DNA of 64,000 nucleotides from Megalopta genalis (GCF_051020955.1 NC_135026.1:8098501-8162500); one strand, 5' to 3'; positions 12,685 to 24,950 are shown, counted from the stretch's first letter. Program-made: numbers and translations. The notes: generated by a model not told the origin, from the letters alone.

Positions 12685-13445
12685 TGCAGGTCTAGAAATT
12701 AATTCGGACTCTTTAGATTACGTGTCTAAGTTCTAGAACCACCTTGAGCTCTTTTCGTGATGTAACTGAAGTGTAGAAATCATTTTAGGCACTTTTGATG
12801 ACATAGCCACTGACCAGAATTATTGTAGGCTATTTAGATGATACGCATATAGTGTAGAATTATTTTAGACTCCTTAAACGACCTACCGAGCTATTAGAAT
12901 TATTTTGGGCTCTTCAGATGATGCAATTAGAGTATAGAATTATTTTAGACTCCTAAACTGACGTACCGTGTTGCCAGAATTATTTTAGGCTCTTCAGATG
13001 ATGCAATTAGAGTATAGAATTATTTTAGTCTCCTAAAATGACGTACCGTATTGCCAGAATTATTTTCGGCTCTTCAGATGATGCAATTAGAGTATAGAAT
13101 TATTTTAGACTCCTAAACTGACGTACCGTGTTGCCAGAATTATTTTAGGCTCTTCAGATGATGCACTTAGAGTATAGAAATATTTTATATTCCCAAAATG
13201 ATGTACCGAACTACCAGAATTATTTTAGGATCACTTGGTGATGCACTTAGGGTGTAGAATTATTTTGGACTCCTAAAATGACGTATCGAGATGCCGAAAT
13301 TATTTTAGGTTCTTCAGACGATGCACTTAGAGCATATATTTATTTTAGACTCCCAAAATGATGTACCAAACTACCAGAATTATTTTAGGATCACTAGGTG
13401 ATGCACTTAGGATGTAGAATTATTTTGGACTTCTGAAATAAGCGT
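12685..13445. repeat. Second array of the 40-bp family, 80-bp dimeric period
   Basis: AGAATTATTTTAGGCTCTTC and AGAATTATTTTAGACTCCTA monomers alternate regularly, with dimers starting at about 12896, 12976, 13056 and 13136. The family is the same as at 7.0-9.2 kb and in the same orientation. Confidence 0.92.
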
Positions 13446-14384
13446 TCCAAAATATTATAATAGTCTTCTGATCAATTTGAAATGTTAAAAAATTATTAAA
13501 AAGACCCTACTATTAACAGATTGGGGCGTGACTTCGCTGAGCGGGCGTGGCCTTGCTGGCCGGAGTGGGCGTGGTCTCGATACTCCACGGGGCAATCTGT
13601 GCTTGTGCCTACGAAAAATCAGTATTGCGCAACAATTTGGTTAGCGTTACGAGACTGAAACAATTTCCAACAAGCACACCATTTTCTCAATAATACTGAA
13701 ACAAATTACGCTCATCAATAATAATTATAAACAACGAGAAAAGAATTTCGATCGCACATGTAACTGTCATTTCCAACTAAAAATAATTGAATCAAAATAA
13801 TAATAATATTGCAACGAATTCTTTTGTATTATTTATAGCACTTATGGTCGTTGGAAAAATCCATCAACAAGAATCCCTTTTGTACATCGAATGTTTTCCT
13901 ATAATTATTTCAAAAAATAATCAAGCCAATAAAAAGCTAAGAATAATTTCTCAAAAAATTATAGCCAACCTAAAAATATTCGAAGCAAAATAATTTTCCA
14001 GCGATTTTCGTTTTACATCGATCACGAGAGTTACGGTCTCTGATTTTTAATCATGGTTGTTCAATTCCGCAGGTTTCGTTGTAACCGGCGAAATCGGCGA
14101 ACAGATTTCAGCGCCGCGGCGATTTCAGTCGATTGCGACAGGCCATCAAGTGGTTTTACGAAAAATGTTGCTGCAGAAGCCTTTAGCTAGTTGGATTTAA
14201 TTAACCAATCGCGGCCCGTGACGGCTTCGCTTTAGCTTTCGACCGATCGTATCGCGGCCCGTCGAAAATTCAAAATGAAATCTGCTAGACCGAATCTGCC
14301 CGGCGTTTCGAGAATTGGGACACAACGACGAAATCGCGGCGCGCAGCTGCGCAACTCGCTCGCGATCGTATTAACTCCGTAGAT
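13446..14384. other. Unique sequence with a GGGCGTGG cluster
   Basis: Within 13526-13575 the words GGGCGTGAC, GGGCGTGGC and GGGCGTGGT occur in quick succession in otherwise AT-rich sequence. These resemble KLF/SP-type GC boxes. The remainder holds no supported gene. Confidence 0.4.
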
Positions 14385-14870
14385 CATTTCTTTCGGGAGT
14401 CAGTGAACCGATTATTCCGACAGTCTTTCCTTCTTGTTCATTTCTTTCCAAATCGGTTAAGCGATTGTACTAACAAATTTTTCTTGTTTGTTCGTTTCTT
14501 TCAAAATTGGTTAACCGAACATTCTTAAAATAATTCCTGTTTGCTCAATTCTTTCAAAATCGGTTAACTGATTGTACTGAAAATTTTTTCCTATTTGTCC
14601 ATTTCTTTCAAAATCAGTTAATTAAGTATTCTAAAAAATTTTCTTCTTTGTTCACTTTTCTGAAAATCGATTCAATGACCATTCTAATAAATTTGTCCTA
14701 TTCGTTTGTATATTTCAAAATCGATTAACTAACTATTCCAAAAAATTATCCCATTCTCCCATTTCTTTAAAAATCGTTTAACTGACTATTCCAAAAAAAT
14801 TCTCATATCATCATTTCTATGAAAATTAATAAAAAATTTTCTCAGCAAAAATTTCTTTAAAAATAAAATA
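14385..14870 (+). repeat. About 60-bp minisatellite, left arm of an inverted array pair
   Basis: Units contain CATTTCTTTCAAAATCGGTT plus AACTGATTGTACT and a T-rich linker, with about eight degenerate copies. The same units appear as reverse complements at 15.44-16.08 kb. Confidence 0.85.
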
Positions 14871-15439
14871 ACAGTGAGCGATTGACGATATTTTTAGTTA
14901 ACGTTTACCAGTGACAAAAACTAAGCCCTAAATAATTACAGCAACGTTCATTTAATTTTCGAAACGCAAAGAATTTTGGTAGATCGAATTTTTTAGGGTG
15001 CACATGATTAGTTTTTATAATCGGAATACCTGACCATGAACATGGTCCATCGACCTTGCGGCAGAACGACGTATTTCGTTGTCAACGTTGCATAACGCTT
15101 TCACATGCCGCGTCCACCGCGGATTACAGAATCAGCTGGGGACAAGGTTCCACCGAACAGTTTGACAATTCTGTGAGTATTTGTCAGCAATCATTGCAGA
15201 CGTTAGAAGACGTTGGAGAACGTGCTGTTAACCTTGGCCTCAGACTGAGTCATTGAAGATTAACATTTCTTAGCTTGCGTTTCCCCCAGAACGACTAAAT
15301 ACAACATTTGTCTTTTTTTTCATCGTTCACGTTTCCCTCGAAACCATTAACTTAGCTATTAATCGAATCTAAATAAATGTCCTCAAACGTTTCGTAAAAT
15401 TCAAGACAAATATTTTCATTCGCTTGCCATCGAAGAAGG
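14871..15439. other. Unique spacer between inverted arrays
   Basis: About 570 bp without tandem structure. A 66-codon frame at 15056-15256 has no recognisable domain. Confidence 0.5.
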
Positions 15440-16085
15440 AAAGGAAGAACGTTTTTCCAAGGAAATCGGTTGAGCAATTTTTGGAAACCAGCAGGAATCC
15501 AGAATTTTTGAAAATAGTATCGGCTCACTGATAATTAAAAGAAATGATCTACCAAAATTGAAAGAATTGAACAAACCGGAATTCTTTTTAGAATGGACAG
15601 TTAAACGATTTTGAAAGAAACGAACGAAGAGGAAAAATTTGTTACAATAATCAGTTAACCGCTTTTCGGAAAATTGAACAAAGAAGACAATTTTTTAGAA
15701 CACTCAATTAACTGATTTTCAAAAAAATGAACAAATAGGAAACATTTTTTGGAACAGTCAATTAACCAATTTTGAAAGAAATTAATAAATGGGAAACTTT
15801 GTTAGAATAGTCAGTTAAACGATTTTATAAGAACTGAGCAAACAGGAATTTTTTTTAGTATAGTCAGTTAACCGATTTTGAAAGAAACGAACAAATAGGA
15901 AACTTTTGTTAGAATAATCAGTTATCCGATTTTCAAATAAATGAACAAATAGGAAATTCTTTTACAATAGTCAGTTAACCGATTTTTAAAGAAATGAACA
16001 AATAAGAAATTTTTTTAGAATAGTCAGTATATCGATTTTGACAGAAACAAACAAAAAGAAAAATTGCTTACAATAGTCGATTAAA
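15440..16085 (-). repeat. About 60-bp minisatellite, right arm in inverted orientation
   Basis: Units read AGTTAACCGATTTTGAAAGA then AATGAACAAATAGGAAA, the reverse complement of the 14.4-kb units. There are about nine copies. Confidence 0.85.
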
Positions 16086-16094
16086 ATAGTACAT

Positions 16095-16190
16095 CAAAGA
16101 CGTTGACCTAATCCAGACCTAACCTTAAAATCCCTCGACCGTTGTAGGTACAGGTTAGGTCTAGGCTAGGTCTAAACTAGGTCCGCGTAT
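16095..16190. repeat. CCTAA/TTAGG palindromic cluster
   Basis: GACCTAATCCAGACCTAACC is followed after a short spacer by GGTTAGGTCTAGGCTAGGTC, so CCTAA-type and TTAGG-type words face each other. The words resemble the insect telomeric TTAGG repeat but are spaced as TTAGGTC. Confidence 0.65.
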
Positions 16191-16799
16191 ACAATTATGC
16201 TAGCGACTGCATTACGAATATTGCAACAATGTGCGTTAAAGAGCAAAAAGGTATTCAAGAGGCCGCTTTCCCGCGCTTGAAACCCCTAATCATCCGACAT
16301 TTCATACCGATCTCACTAAAATATTCACGATCACCTGACTATCGTTCGCAGCGACTCGAGCGATTTTCTTCGGGGTGGCAATTAACTCCGCGAAAACACA
16401 TTTACGACAACCTGCGGAGCAATGTAAACCGTCGCGAGAATGCATCGAAGAAGTCGCCAGTTTCTCGTCCGAAGATGAAATATGCGGTCGTTAAATGTAA
16501 CGTTTCTTCGGATGTCGAAGTCTAGGAAATCGGCAAAAAGTTCCTCCAGTAACGGTGTGTGCGGTTTCGTTGGCGGATCGGTGAGAAAATACCTGCAATT
16601 TTGCCGCACTTTCTGTCTGTGTATAATATTTCAAAGCAGAGTTGTCTTCACGCGACTGGGACGCTGCTGATTCGCGCGGCCTGTTTTACTTTGACGACGG
16701 TTCGTCGAAAGTTTTCTGAGGAACAATCATCATCATGTTCGACTATTTTGATAAGTCACTGATGGTAAGAATTCGGGAATTTTTCTAAGGATTTCGCAC
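16191..16799. other. Unique sequence
   Basis: Several overlapping short frames on both strands, none with recognisable homology. No gene called. Confidence 0.5.
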
Positions 16800-17795
16800 G
16801 TAATAACGTTTGGGCAAACTAAACATGTTTAGCAATGTTTGCACGACACAGAAACAGTATGAAAATTGACTTCTTCCTTCGGAAATTTTTAAAAGTGGCG
16901 ACTGAGATGAATTCTGACATTTTTCTAGTATTCACGAACGTGAAGCCGAATGTTTGTGCAAACTAAAAATGTTTAGCAATGTTTGCACGACACAGAAACT
17001 GTGTGGAAATTGATTTCGACCTTTGACAATTTTTAAAAGTAGCGACTGACATGGATTCTGAAATTTTTCTAGTACTCTTGTACGTGGAACCGAATGTTTA
17101 CGCAAACTAAAAATGTTTAACAATGTTTGCATGACACCGAAACTGTATCGAAATTGATTTCGACCTTTGACAATTTTTAAAAGTGGCGACTGACATGAAT
17201 TCTGAAATATTTTCGCTAATTTTGCACACAAGATCAAATGTTTGCGCAAACTAAAAATGTTTAGGAATGTTTGCACGACACAAAAACAGCATGGAAACTT
17301 CTTCTTTCGGAAATTTTTAAAAGTGGCGACTGAGATGAATTCTGTCATTTTTCTAGTATTCACGAACATGAAGCCGAATGTTTGTGCAAACTAAAAATGT
17401 TTAGCAATGTTTGCACGACACAGAAACTGTATGGAAATTGATTTCGACCTTTGACAATTTTTAAAAGTAGCGACTGACATGGATTCTGAAATTTTTCTAG
17501 TACTCTTGTACATGGAACCGAATGTTTGCGCAAACTAAAAATGTTTAATAATGTTTGCACGATACAAGAACAGCATGGAAATTGACTTCGACCTTCGACA
17601 ATTTTTAAAAATGGCGACTGAGATGGATTCTGAAATTTGTCTAGTACTCTTGGACATGGAATCGAATGTTTGCGCAAACTAAAAATGTTTAACAATATTT
17701 GCGTGACTCAGAAACAGCATGGAAATTGATTTCTACCTTTGACAATTTTTAAAAGTGGCGACTGACATGAATTCTGAAATATTAATAATATTTTA
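16800..17795. repeat. About 143-bp satellite, seven units with a trimeric higher-order period
   Basis: Each unit contains GCAAACTAAAAATGTTTA, GTTTGCACGACACAGAAAC and a GACAATTTTTAAAAGTGGCG segment. Unit starts lie near 16809, 16949, 17091, 17234, 17376, 17519 and 17662. Units 2 and 5 share private variants (GTATTCACGAAC and GAAGCCGAATGTTTGTGC) at a distance of 427 bp, so blocks of three were duplicated. Minus-strand frames stay open across several units, but no coding evidence supports a repeat protein. Confidence 0.92.
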
Positions 17796-18814
17796 AAATA
17801 ATAATTTAAATTATAATAATAGAATAATGTAATAATATATGTTTTACACAAGATCTGTTTGAAATCGACTTTTGGCCAGCTGTGAAGACCAAATACTCCA
17901 CGGGCGTTTGTCTAAACATGGATGATTGACAGGCGGCTTGGAATCTCATATCGTCAGAAATTTAGCAATCTGGGACTAAAATCGTTTCGTTAAGTGTTTC
18001 GCCGTCCTTGGACTACTAAATCTCTCTAGTGGTCACAAGAAAACGAAGCATTAGCTCGAAGGGGTTTTTGAACGATCACCTTTGAACGGCGAGGTTTCTC
18101 CTTGCGCGATTTACTCATACCCGAAGTGCTAAAATCATTATTTGCTCCTGTTTAAAGGTAGGCCGGAAAAGGACAGGACAGCTCAAGGACGAGTGGCAAT
18201 TACGCCAACCCACGAATCTGTTCGCCTCCGTTTGTTTACACTTCGCTTGCGGAATTTCAGCTGCTTATGCAACCGCTACTCGATCGGCCGTACCCGGCAA
18301 TTCCGTTTGAACTTTTCACGGCTGACCATTAACGCGTCCCATAGTGCTTCCTTACAGGCGCCTCAGCCTTGGGCCGCACTTCTTCTCGCTGATGGGGTTT
18401 CGATAATGTTTACCTTCGATTCTGTCAAGAGTGTTATTGCACTGTGAAATTCGCCGCAGAGGTGATCGAAGGATCTAAGAATTTTTGTTAATTACAACTT
18501 TCTAAAATTGTTGAAAGTCGTAATCAATGTCTGTACGGTTCTACCTTCTTGCAAACGATGTTCAACAATTTGGGTTTGCACAAACCCTTCATTTTGTGTG
18601 GAAAAATGTTGTTAGAGTTCACAATTCATGTCATCGGTGAGTTAGCAAAGTTCTGGAATGGCGAAATCGATTTTTATACTGTTTTTGTTAGTGGGATATA
18701 ATGCTCGACATTCTCAGTTTGCAGAAGCATTAATAAATTTCTAAATTTTTTAATAATAGAAACATCGGCTCTGTTGAATCTCATGGCTTCGTACCAACAC
18801 GATTTCTCACTTCC
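17796..18814. other. Unique sequence
   Basis: AT-rich tract at 17780-17840, then mixed sequence. The frame at 18142-18447 shows no recognisable domain. Confidence 0.5.
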
Positions 18815-19090
18815 AAAATTATTTTAAACGTAACAAGTGAAAATATTATTATAAAAAAAATACAGGAGTATTGTACAGACTTTGTTTGAACAAGAAAAAA
18901 ATAGTCTAGCAACGAAACTTGAAGAATCAGTCGGTCGAAAAATAATTACGTTGATGAATTTTTCATCTCGTGCAATCGTCCTAATACGATCTCTCGCTTT
19001 AAAAATTATTTTAAACATAACAAGTGAACATATAATTATGAAAAAAATACACAAGTGTTGTCCGAGCTTCGTTTGAACAAAAAAAGAATT
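18815..19090 (-). repeat. About 184-bp satellite, isolated pair of units
   Basis: Roughly one and a half units with AAAATTATTTTAAACATAAC and TTTGTTTGAACAAGAAAAAA landmarks, in the same orientation as the array at 22.4-23.3 kb. Confidence 0.82.
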
Positions 19091-20605
19091 GTCTTATCCT
19101 TATTTTGTAAAATTGTTTTAATATTATCTTGTATTTTTGTTCTCACAAAAATAAATGAAATCATTTTTACCAGCTATTGAGGGCAAATACTCCGCCGTGT
19201 AGCAGTTGTAATGAAACAACGAAATTTCTCCGTTGCTCCATGGATTAGCTGGAAGCCGTTGTAATAAGCGTCTAATTGACGATATACATTTCGTAAAGCG
19301 ATCGTATCGTGAATTTCGTAAACCATGGGAAATGAAAGCCGAAAAGGGGCGATCGTTTTTTATCGGACACCTCTTCTCGATTTCCCTGAAAAGATTTCTA
19401 TCAGAGAACACCGTTAGCATGATTACCATATAAATTCATATGAATACGAAACTAAAGACATGGGATCCGATAAGGGTCACTGGACTAGAAATAGATACAA
19501 TCGAAGTTATCGTGAGAATTTGTGGGACAGCGAGCCAATTCTGGGCCAGTTTCGTAAAATAGATGGAAATAATTACAAGGAACAAAACTTTCGATATTTT
19601 TCAAACAACAATTATTTTAATTAGTATTTTTATTACATGCTTCATTAGTATATTAATTATTTGCGTGCTTTGTTTGTAATTATTTCATTCGTTAATAAAT
19701 ATTTCATATTTTTATATGTATTTCAATATATAACAGAAATATAGACAATAATTTCAGCAAAAAATTCTGAAACCACTATTTTGATAATATGTCGTTACTA
19801 TAAAAATATGATAAATGTGCGAAATCCACTTCATCAAGAATTCTGCATTTTTTATGATTATTCATTTTTCACGACCAGGATTATCAAATTAAAGATCTCC
19901 AAATATTCTCAAAAATGTACATCGGCAACCGTGGTAAGTCACATTTTTTTCAAAATTTTCGTACAGATTTAAATATATTAATATATTAAATAAATGATGC
20001 CCAACTCTGACCAGAGTGAGAAAAACAGAGAACGGCGAGTTCGTCAGGCGCTAAAATTTCAAACAGCAGCGATCAGCTGTGATTAGGCTCGCACTCTCGG
20101 CAGAGAAAGAGTCGACTTTCATGACGAAGAGAACAGGCTTTCTTGGCCGGCATTCGTGGAAGCATGTGTCGCTCGTACGAGGATCTAGGAGATGCGGTTG
20201 CTCACATAGACTGTCGTAGAGGCGCGATCGAGGACACCGTGGGACCAATACCGTTCCCCCGAATCGGAAACCGTGAGATGAAAGTGAGAAGAGGAAGCGA
20301 CAACAGTGCCGTTGCCGATCCTCTTCGACCGGTCCCGTTAACTTCTTCCGGCCACGCTCGCTTCTGATCGCATGGCGGGAAGATCACCACGTGCTCTCGG
20401 GAGAACCACGTTACCTAATACACCGAAATCGGGCCAGGCAAACTTGTTCTCTGACCCGGTTCCGAGTGTTGACACTCTTTCGGAGATCGTTCGCCGTTGA
20501 GTCAACATACCAGACACAGGAACCTAACTCATAGACACGAGGAGCGAAATGGAATGTGTTACACGTTATCGAGTCGCATTTTTTGTTCGGCCTATTCTTC
20601 AAATT
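19091..20605. other. Unique sequence
   Basis: 19.5-20.0 kb is AT-rich. 20.05-20.55 kb is GC-richer with several short overlapping frames, none recognisable. Confidence 0.5.
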
Positions 20606-21320
20606 TTAACGCACTAGTATTTTTTTCTTGTTCAAACGAAGGTTGGACAATACTCCTATATTTTTTTCGTGATATTGTATTCAATTGTTATACCTAAAAT
20701 AATCTTGAAAGTGAGGAATCGTATTAGTACGAAGACAAGAGATTCAAACTCGCCGGTATTTCTATTTTCCCTCTGGTTGATTCTTCAAGTTTCGCTGCAA
20801 GATGTTTTTTTTTGTTCAAATAAAGACTGGGCAATACTCCCGTATTTTTTTCATAATAATATCTTTATTTGTTATGTTCAAAATAATTTTGAAAGTGAGG
20901 AATCGTATTAGTACGAAGACAAGAGATTCAAACTCGCCAGTGTTTCTATTTTCCCTCTGGTTGATTCTTCAAGTTTCGTTGCAAAATATTTTTTTCCTGT
21001 TCAAATAAAGACTGGGCAATACTCCCGTATTTTTTTCATAATAATATCTTTATTTGTTATGTTCAAAATAATTTTGAAAGTGAGGAGTCGTATCGGTACG
21101 GAGGTACACGACCCATACTAGCCAGTGATTGTATTTATCCCGTGGCTGATTCTTCAAGTTTCGGTACCGTACTATTTTTTCTTTGTACAAACGTAGTCTG
21201 AACAATGTTCTTCTATTTTTCCCATAGCAATATTTTGATCGTCACATTTAAAATAATTTTGCGAGTGAGGAATCGTATTAGTACGACAGCGCGAGATTCA
21301 AACGAAGCGGTTTTTCGCCC
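20606..21320 (+). repeat. About 184-bp satellite array, left member of an inverted pair
   Basis: About four units. Landmarks are TGTTCAAATAAAGACTGGGC (near 20815 and 21000, with variants near 20632 and 21182), GTGAGGAATCGTATTAGTAC and CTGGTTGATTCTTCAAGTTT. The two central copies are nearly identical. Confidence 0.9.
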
Positions 21321-21399
21321 AGTTCAAATCGTGCTCGCGATGAAACTTCGATGAATCGGTAACATAAACGTGTACCATAACCTAAGAATGACAACGGAC

Positions 21400-21564
21400 C
21401 ACGCTGTATATAAGAATCGTTGGAAAGAAGAGCGAAAGCCGAGCCGGAAGGCGCGCAACGAGGAAGCTGGAAACTAGGCTTGGTCCAGAAGAACAGCGCG
21501 CAGTTTCGCTAGAAATTTCAGGAAAAAACCGCGGCAACAAAATGCCGGTTAGCCGATTTCACAG
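21400..21564 (+). promoter_or_regulatory. Candidate TATA promoter and short first exon
   Basis: A TATA-like TGTATATAAG lies at about 21403-21412. It is followed by purine- and GC-rich leader-like sequence and a donor CACAG|GTGAGG at 21564/21565. The single ATG (21542) has a favourable insect context, CAAAATG, and would open MPVSRFH before the splice. If spliced to the acceptor at 34979 this frame runs past the ELOVL start codon and stops at a TGA, so it would act as an overlapping upstream frame and not as an N-terminal extension. The segment lies in the spacer between two inverted satellite arrays. Assignment to ELOVL is uncertain. Confidence 0.3.
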
Positions 21565-22007
21565 GTGAGGTCTTGTGGTTCGAACGGGAAAGAAAAAAAA
21601 CCGTCGAACGTGGCGGCGTGAGGGGGGAATGAGAGAAATTGAATTGGAAACGGAACGCGCGACGCACGAGCCTTGTAAGAAACGCGCTAATACAGAGACG
21701 TTGATGCTCCTCCGCAACAATCTAACGTTCGCGATGTAGAAAGCGGAGGTCCGTTTCCATTTGCTCGGTCATAGTAATTCATATTTCAATGAATCCTATC
21801 AAGGATGTCCGCTCGGCTTATCAGTGAGCCACTCGGTCCAGTGACGATGCAGAAAAGAATTAATTTATTATGGCAATAAAATCATAAATTGTAATGCGTT
21901 GTTCAATGTGAAACGCTGAAAGTACGAGCACTAATGAAAAACGTACACACGCCGCGGCAAGGCAAACTGAAGAAGGCCCGGAAGGCACGGGTGCGGAAGA
22001 CGCGCAG

Positions 22008-22153
22008 ACAGCGTTGCCAAGTTTAATATTGTATAAATCTGTAAGGACGGAGTCAAAAGTCTGCAAAATTCGGAACATTTTTGTTTCGGCCCATTCTACA
22101 CGGTTAACAGTCTGTAGATCTACGGAAAGGTCCGATAGAGTTGGCAACACTGT
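22008..22153. mobile_element. 146-bp MITE-like element with ACAGTGTTGCCAA ends
   Basis: ACAGCGTTGCCAA at 22008-22020 is mirrored by TTGGCAACACTGT at 22141-22153. The interior is short and non-coding. No convincing target duplication was identified. Confidence 0.6.
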
Positions 22154-22384
22154 ATACAAGACAACGCGCATGTTGCATTACGGATATAGAGGCCGCAGCG
22201 ATTACGCTTTGTAAATGTATATGGGCGCATACTAACTTTCAATTTTTGCTGGATGGTTTAAATGCTTTTCAATGTTAACAATTGCTGTGCAATGGACTTA
22301 GTTAGTTATAAATTACCGCCAAAAAACAAAGCATTGGATATGGTGAGGTTGAATTTCGTGACTTTGTATTAACATGACTCTTCA

Positions 22385-23285
22385 CTTTGAAAATTATTGC
22401 AAACGAAACATGTGAAAATATTCTTATGAAAAAAATACAGATGTGTTGTCCTGCCTTTGTTTAATCGAGAAAAAAATAGCACAGTATCGAAACTTCAAGA
22501 ATCAGCAAGAGGAAAAATAGAAACACTGGCTAGTTTGGATCGTACTAATATCCGTATTAATACGATCCTCCACTTTCAAAATTATTTTGACCACGCCGAG
22601 TAGAAATATTATTACGAAAAAAATAGAGACACTTCGTTTGGCCCCTGTTCGAACAGGAAAAAAATATAGTGCAACGAAATTTCAAGAATCGGCTAGACGA
22701 AAAATGGAAATTGTCGAGATTGAATCTCGTCTCGTTGTACTAACACAATTCCTGATTTTCAAAATTATTTTAAACATAACAATTGAATATATTATTATGG
22801 AAAAAATATAGGAATATTGTCCAGCCTTTGTTTGAACAGGAAAAAAATATTTTGCAGCGAAACTCGAAGAATCAGACAGAGGGAAAATATAAACACTGGC
22901 GAGTTTGAATCTCGTGCCTCCGTACTAATACGATTCCTCACTTTCAAAATTATTTCGAACCTAACAAATAAAGATATTATTATGAAAAAAATACAGGAAT
23001 ATTGCCCAGCCTTTACTTGAACAGGAAAAAATATTTTGCAGCGAAACTCGAAGAATCAGCCAGAGGGAAAATATAAACACTGGCGAGTTTGAATCTCGTG
23101 CCTCCGTACTAATACGATTCCTCACTTTCAAAATTATTTCGAACACAACAAGTGAATATATTATTATGAAAAAAATACAGGAATATTGTCCAACCTTTAT
23201 TTGAACAGGAAAAAAATAGTTTTGCAGCGGAACTCGAAGAATCGGCCGGCCGAAAAATAGAAACGCTGGCGAGTTAGAACCTGTC
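22385..23285 (-). repeat. About 184-bp satellite array, right member of the inverted pair
   Basis: About five units in reverse orientation relative to 20.6-21.3 kb. Landmarks are TTTGTTTGAACAGGAAAAAA (near 22461, 22645, 22825, 23010 and 23200) and CGTACTAATACGATTCCTCA. The last units are the most alike. Confidence 0.9.
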
Positions 23286-24950
23286 GATAATAATTGCTCC
23301 CCCTCCTGCTCACTTTATTGGATGAACGATGGTCACAGGAGATTACGGGAAGCAAATCGGCCCGATTTCGTGCACGTTCTGGTTCGACGGCGGACGTTGG
23401 GAAGGATCGTGGAGAAAGAGGCTCGAAGCTCTATCGCAAGAATAAATCGGAAATGAAAAAATGCGAGAGGATGGGGCGGGACCAGTGTGGTGGGAGGAGG
23501 GATGGGAGAACCGGATCAGTGGGGAGAATATGGACCGGCGGAGTAAAACGTGCGCGTTATACTGCAGCTGTGCCGGTGTCAGGAGGAGAAGGAGGAGGTG
23601 ACGGCGGAGACGCGTTTATCCGGACCGTTGACCCACTTACCCACTAAACTCGGAGCCAAGGCGGGTTCTAGAGGGAGCCGGTCGTGCATCATCCTCGTCA
23701 GCAGGCATCATCATCATCATCATCGCCGTGTCTCAGTGCCATTTACCTCCCCGCCCCATTGGCCGCGCGACGGTCCCGACGACCGGACCAGACGTTATGG
23801 TCCACCTTTCTCTCTTTTCATGTTTTCTCTGCTTCCTCTCGCGAGCGCCGCGTCACGACCGCCTCCGGGCATCGTCGTCGTCTTCGGCGCCCTCATCCTC
23901 GTGTTTCACGGCCTCTCGAACGACGCCTGATGCCGCGGACTTTCTCTGTGACGGGTACCGTTCCACCGGGACGGACCACGCGATTCCTCGATCACCCGAT
24001 CTCCGTTGCACGTGCTTGATCTCTAATCCGGCGCCACCGCACAATGGTCCGGCAAGCGAGAATTTCCAGTCAAAAGTCAATTTCTCAACTTTTACATCGA
24101 CAAAAAATTTTGTAGAATTTTTCCTTAAAGTGAAAACCTATCGAAGCATCGAACTCGAAAGTGTTAGTTCTTTCGGGTAACTCTGTGAATTGAAATTAAT
24201 TCGAAATTAATTAAAATTAAATTGGAATTAATTATTTATATTGTTCCATATGGAATATCAAGTGCAAAGAGTGTATAACACATTTTCATGCATACGAACG
24301 ACTGCATTTCAGTTATTTATGCGTCTCGCGAGAATTTTTTCAATCGTGAAGACAGAACAATTAATATAGCATTTAATGCACGTTCACAAAACTTGTTCGA
24401 CATTTCTGCCTTCAACGGCGTAAATGGATAATTAGTATGGCCGAACGGTGCAACTATATACATATGTTGCGGGATTAACGTTTTCCGCACCAATTACAAT
24501 GAATGGAAGTTTTACATTTCGTCCAATTACGGGCGTAGGCGTCTTCGTTAAAGAAGCAGAACGAATCTGCTTAATCGCATTAACAAGCGTCGTTTAATTC
24601 ATAAGGAAAGCTCGTGTTATGGGTAGAATGTCTAATAAGATCCATCTGCTACAACGTATTATATTGTCTGAAAAGATGAGACGTGCTGATACCGTAATGG
24701 AAGGCCTACCGAACGAGACTGCTCATTACCACGGTAAACCAGTGTGCGATCGACGGTGTATATTCGTGTCAGCACCTGCAGAATTTCTAATACCGTCATG
24801 GGTTGTGGCTGACATAACTGAGGATCTCCTAATTCGAAACTTGTTAATTCTAGAGGACTGTCGACGCGCGAAACACCGATCGGTATGCTGATATTAAAAC
24901 GGCGATGCCACTAATTAGCACTCCTCCGGAATCGCTCGTTTCCTCGTCAG
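23286..24950. other. GC-richer unique stretch then AT-rich sequence, no gene accepted
   Basis: 23.3-24.06 kb is GC-rich, with overlapping frames in several phases and a short CAT microsatellite at 23706-23724. The overlap of many frames is typical of GC-rich non-coding DNA. 24.1-24.95 kb is mixed, and a 90-codon frame at 24619-24891 has no recognisable domain. Confidence 0.5.

Larger units (their letters stand above)
21321..22384. other. Spacer between inverted 184-bp arrays
   Basis: About 1.06 kb with GC-richer parts. It holds the TATA-like candidate promoter with donor (21400-21564) and a small TIR element (22008-22153). Confidence 0.6.

Noticed and set aside
16932..17695. Apparent repeat protein with a 48-residue unit on the minus strand
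   Set aside because: The frame follows from a satellite of about 144 bp and breaks where one unit is 139 bp. There is no coding signal beyond openness.
21574..21590. GGTTCGAAC word as a tRNA B-box
   Set aside because: No A-box, anticodon arm or cloverleaf could be fitted around it.
23294..24180. Cluster of overlapping frames in GC-rich DNA
   Set aside because: Frames in all phases are open together and include low-complexity histidine and serine runs from a CAT microsatellite. No domain was recognised.
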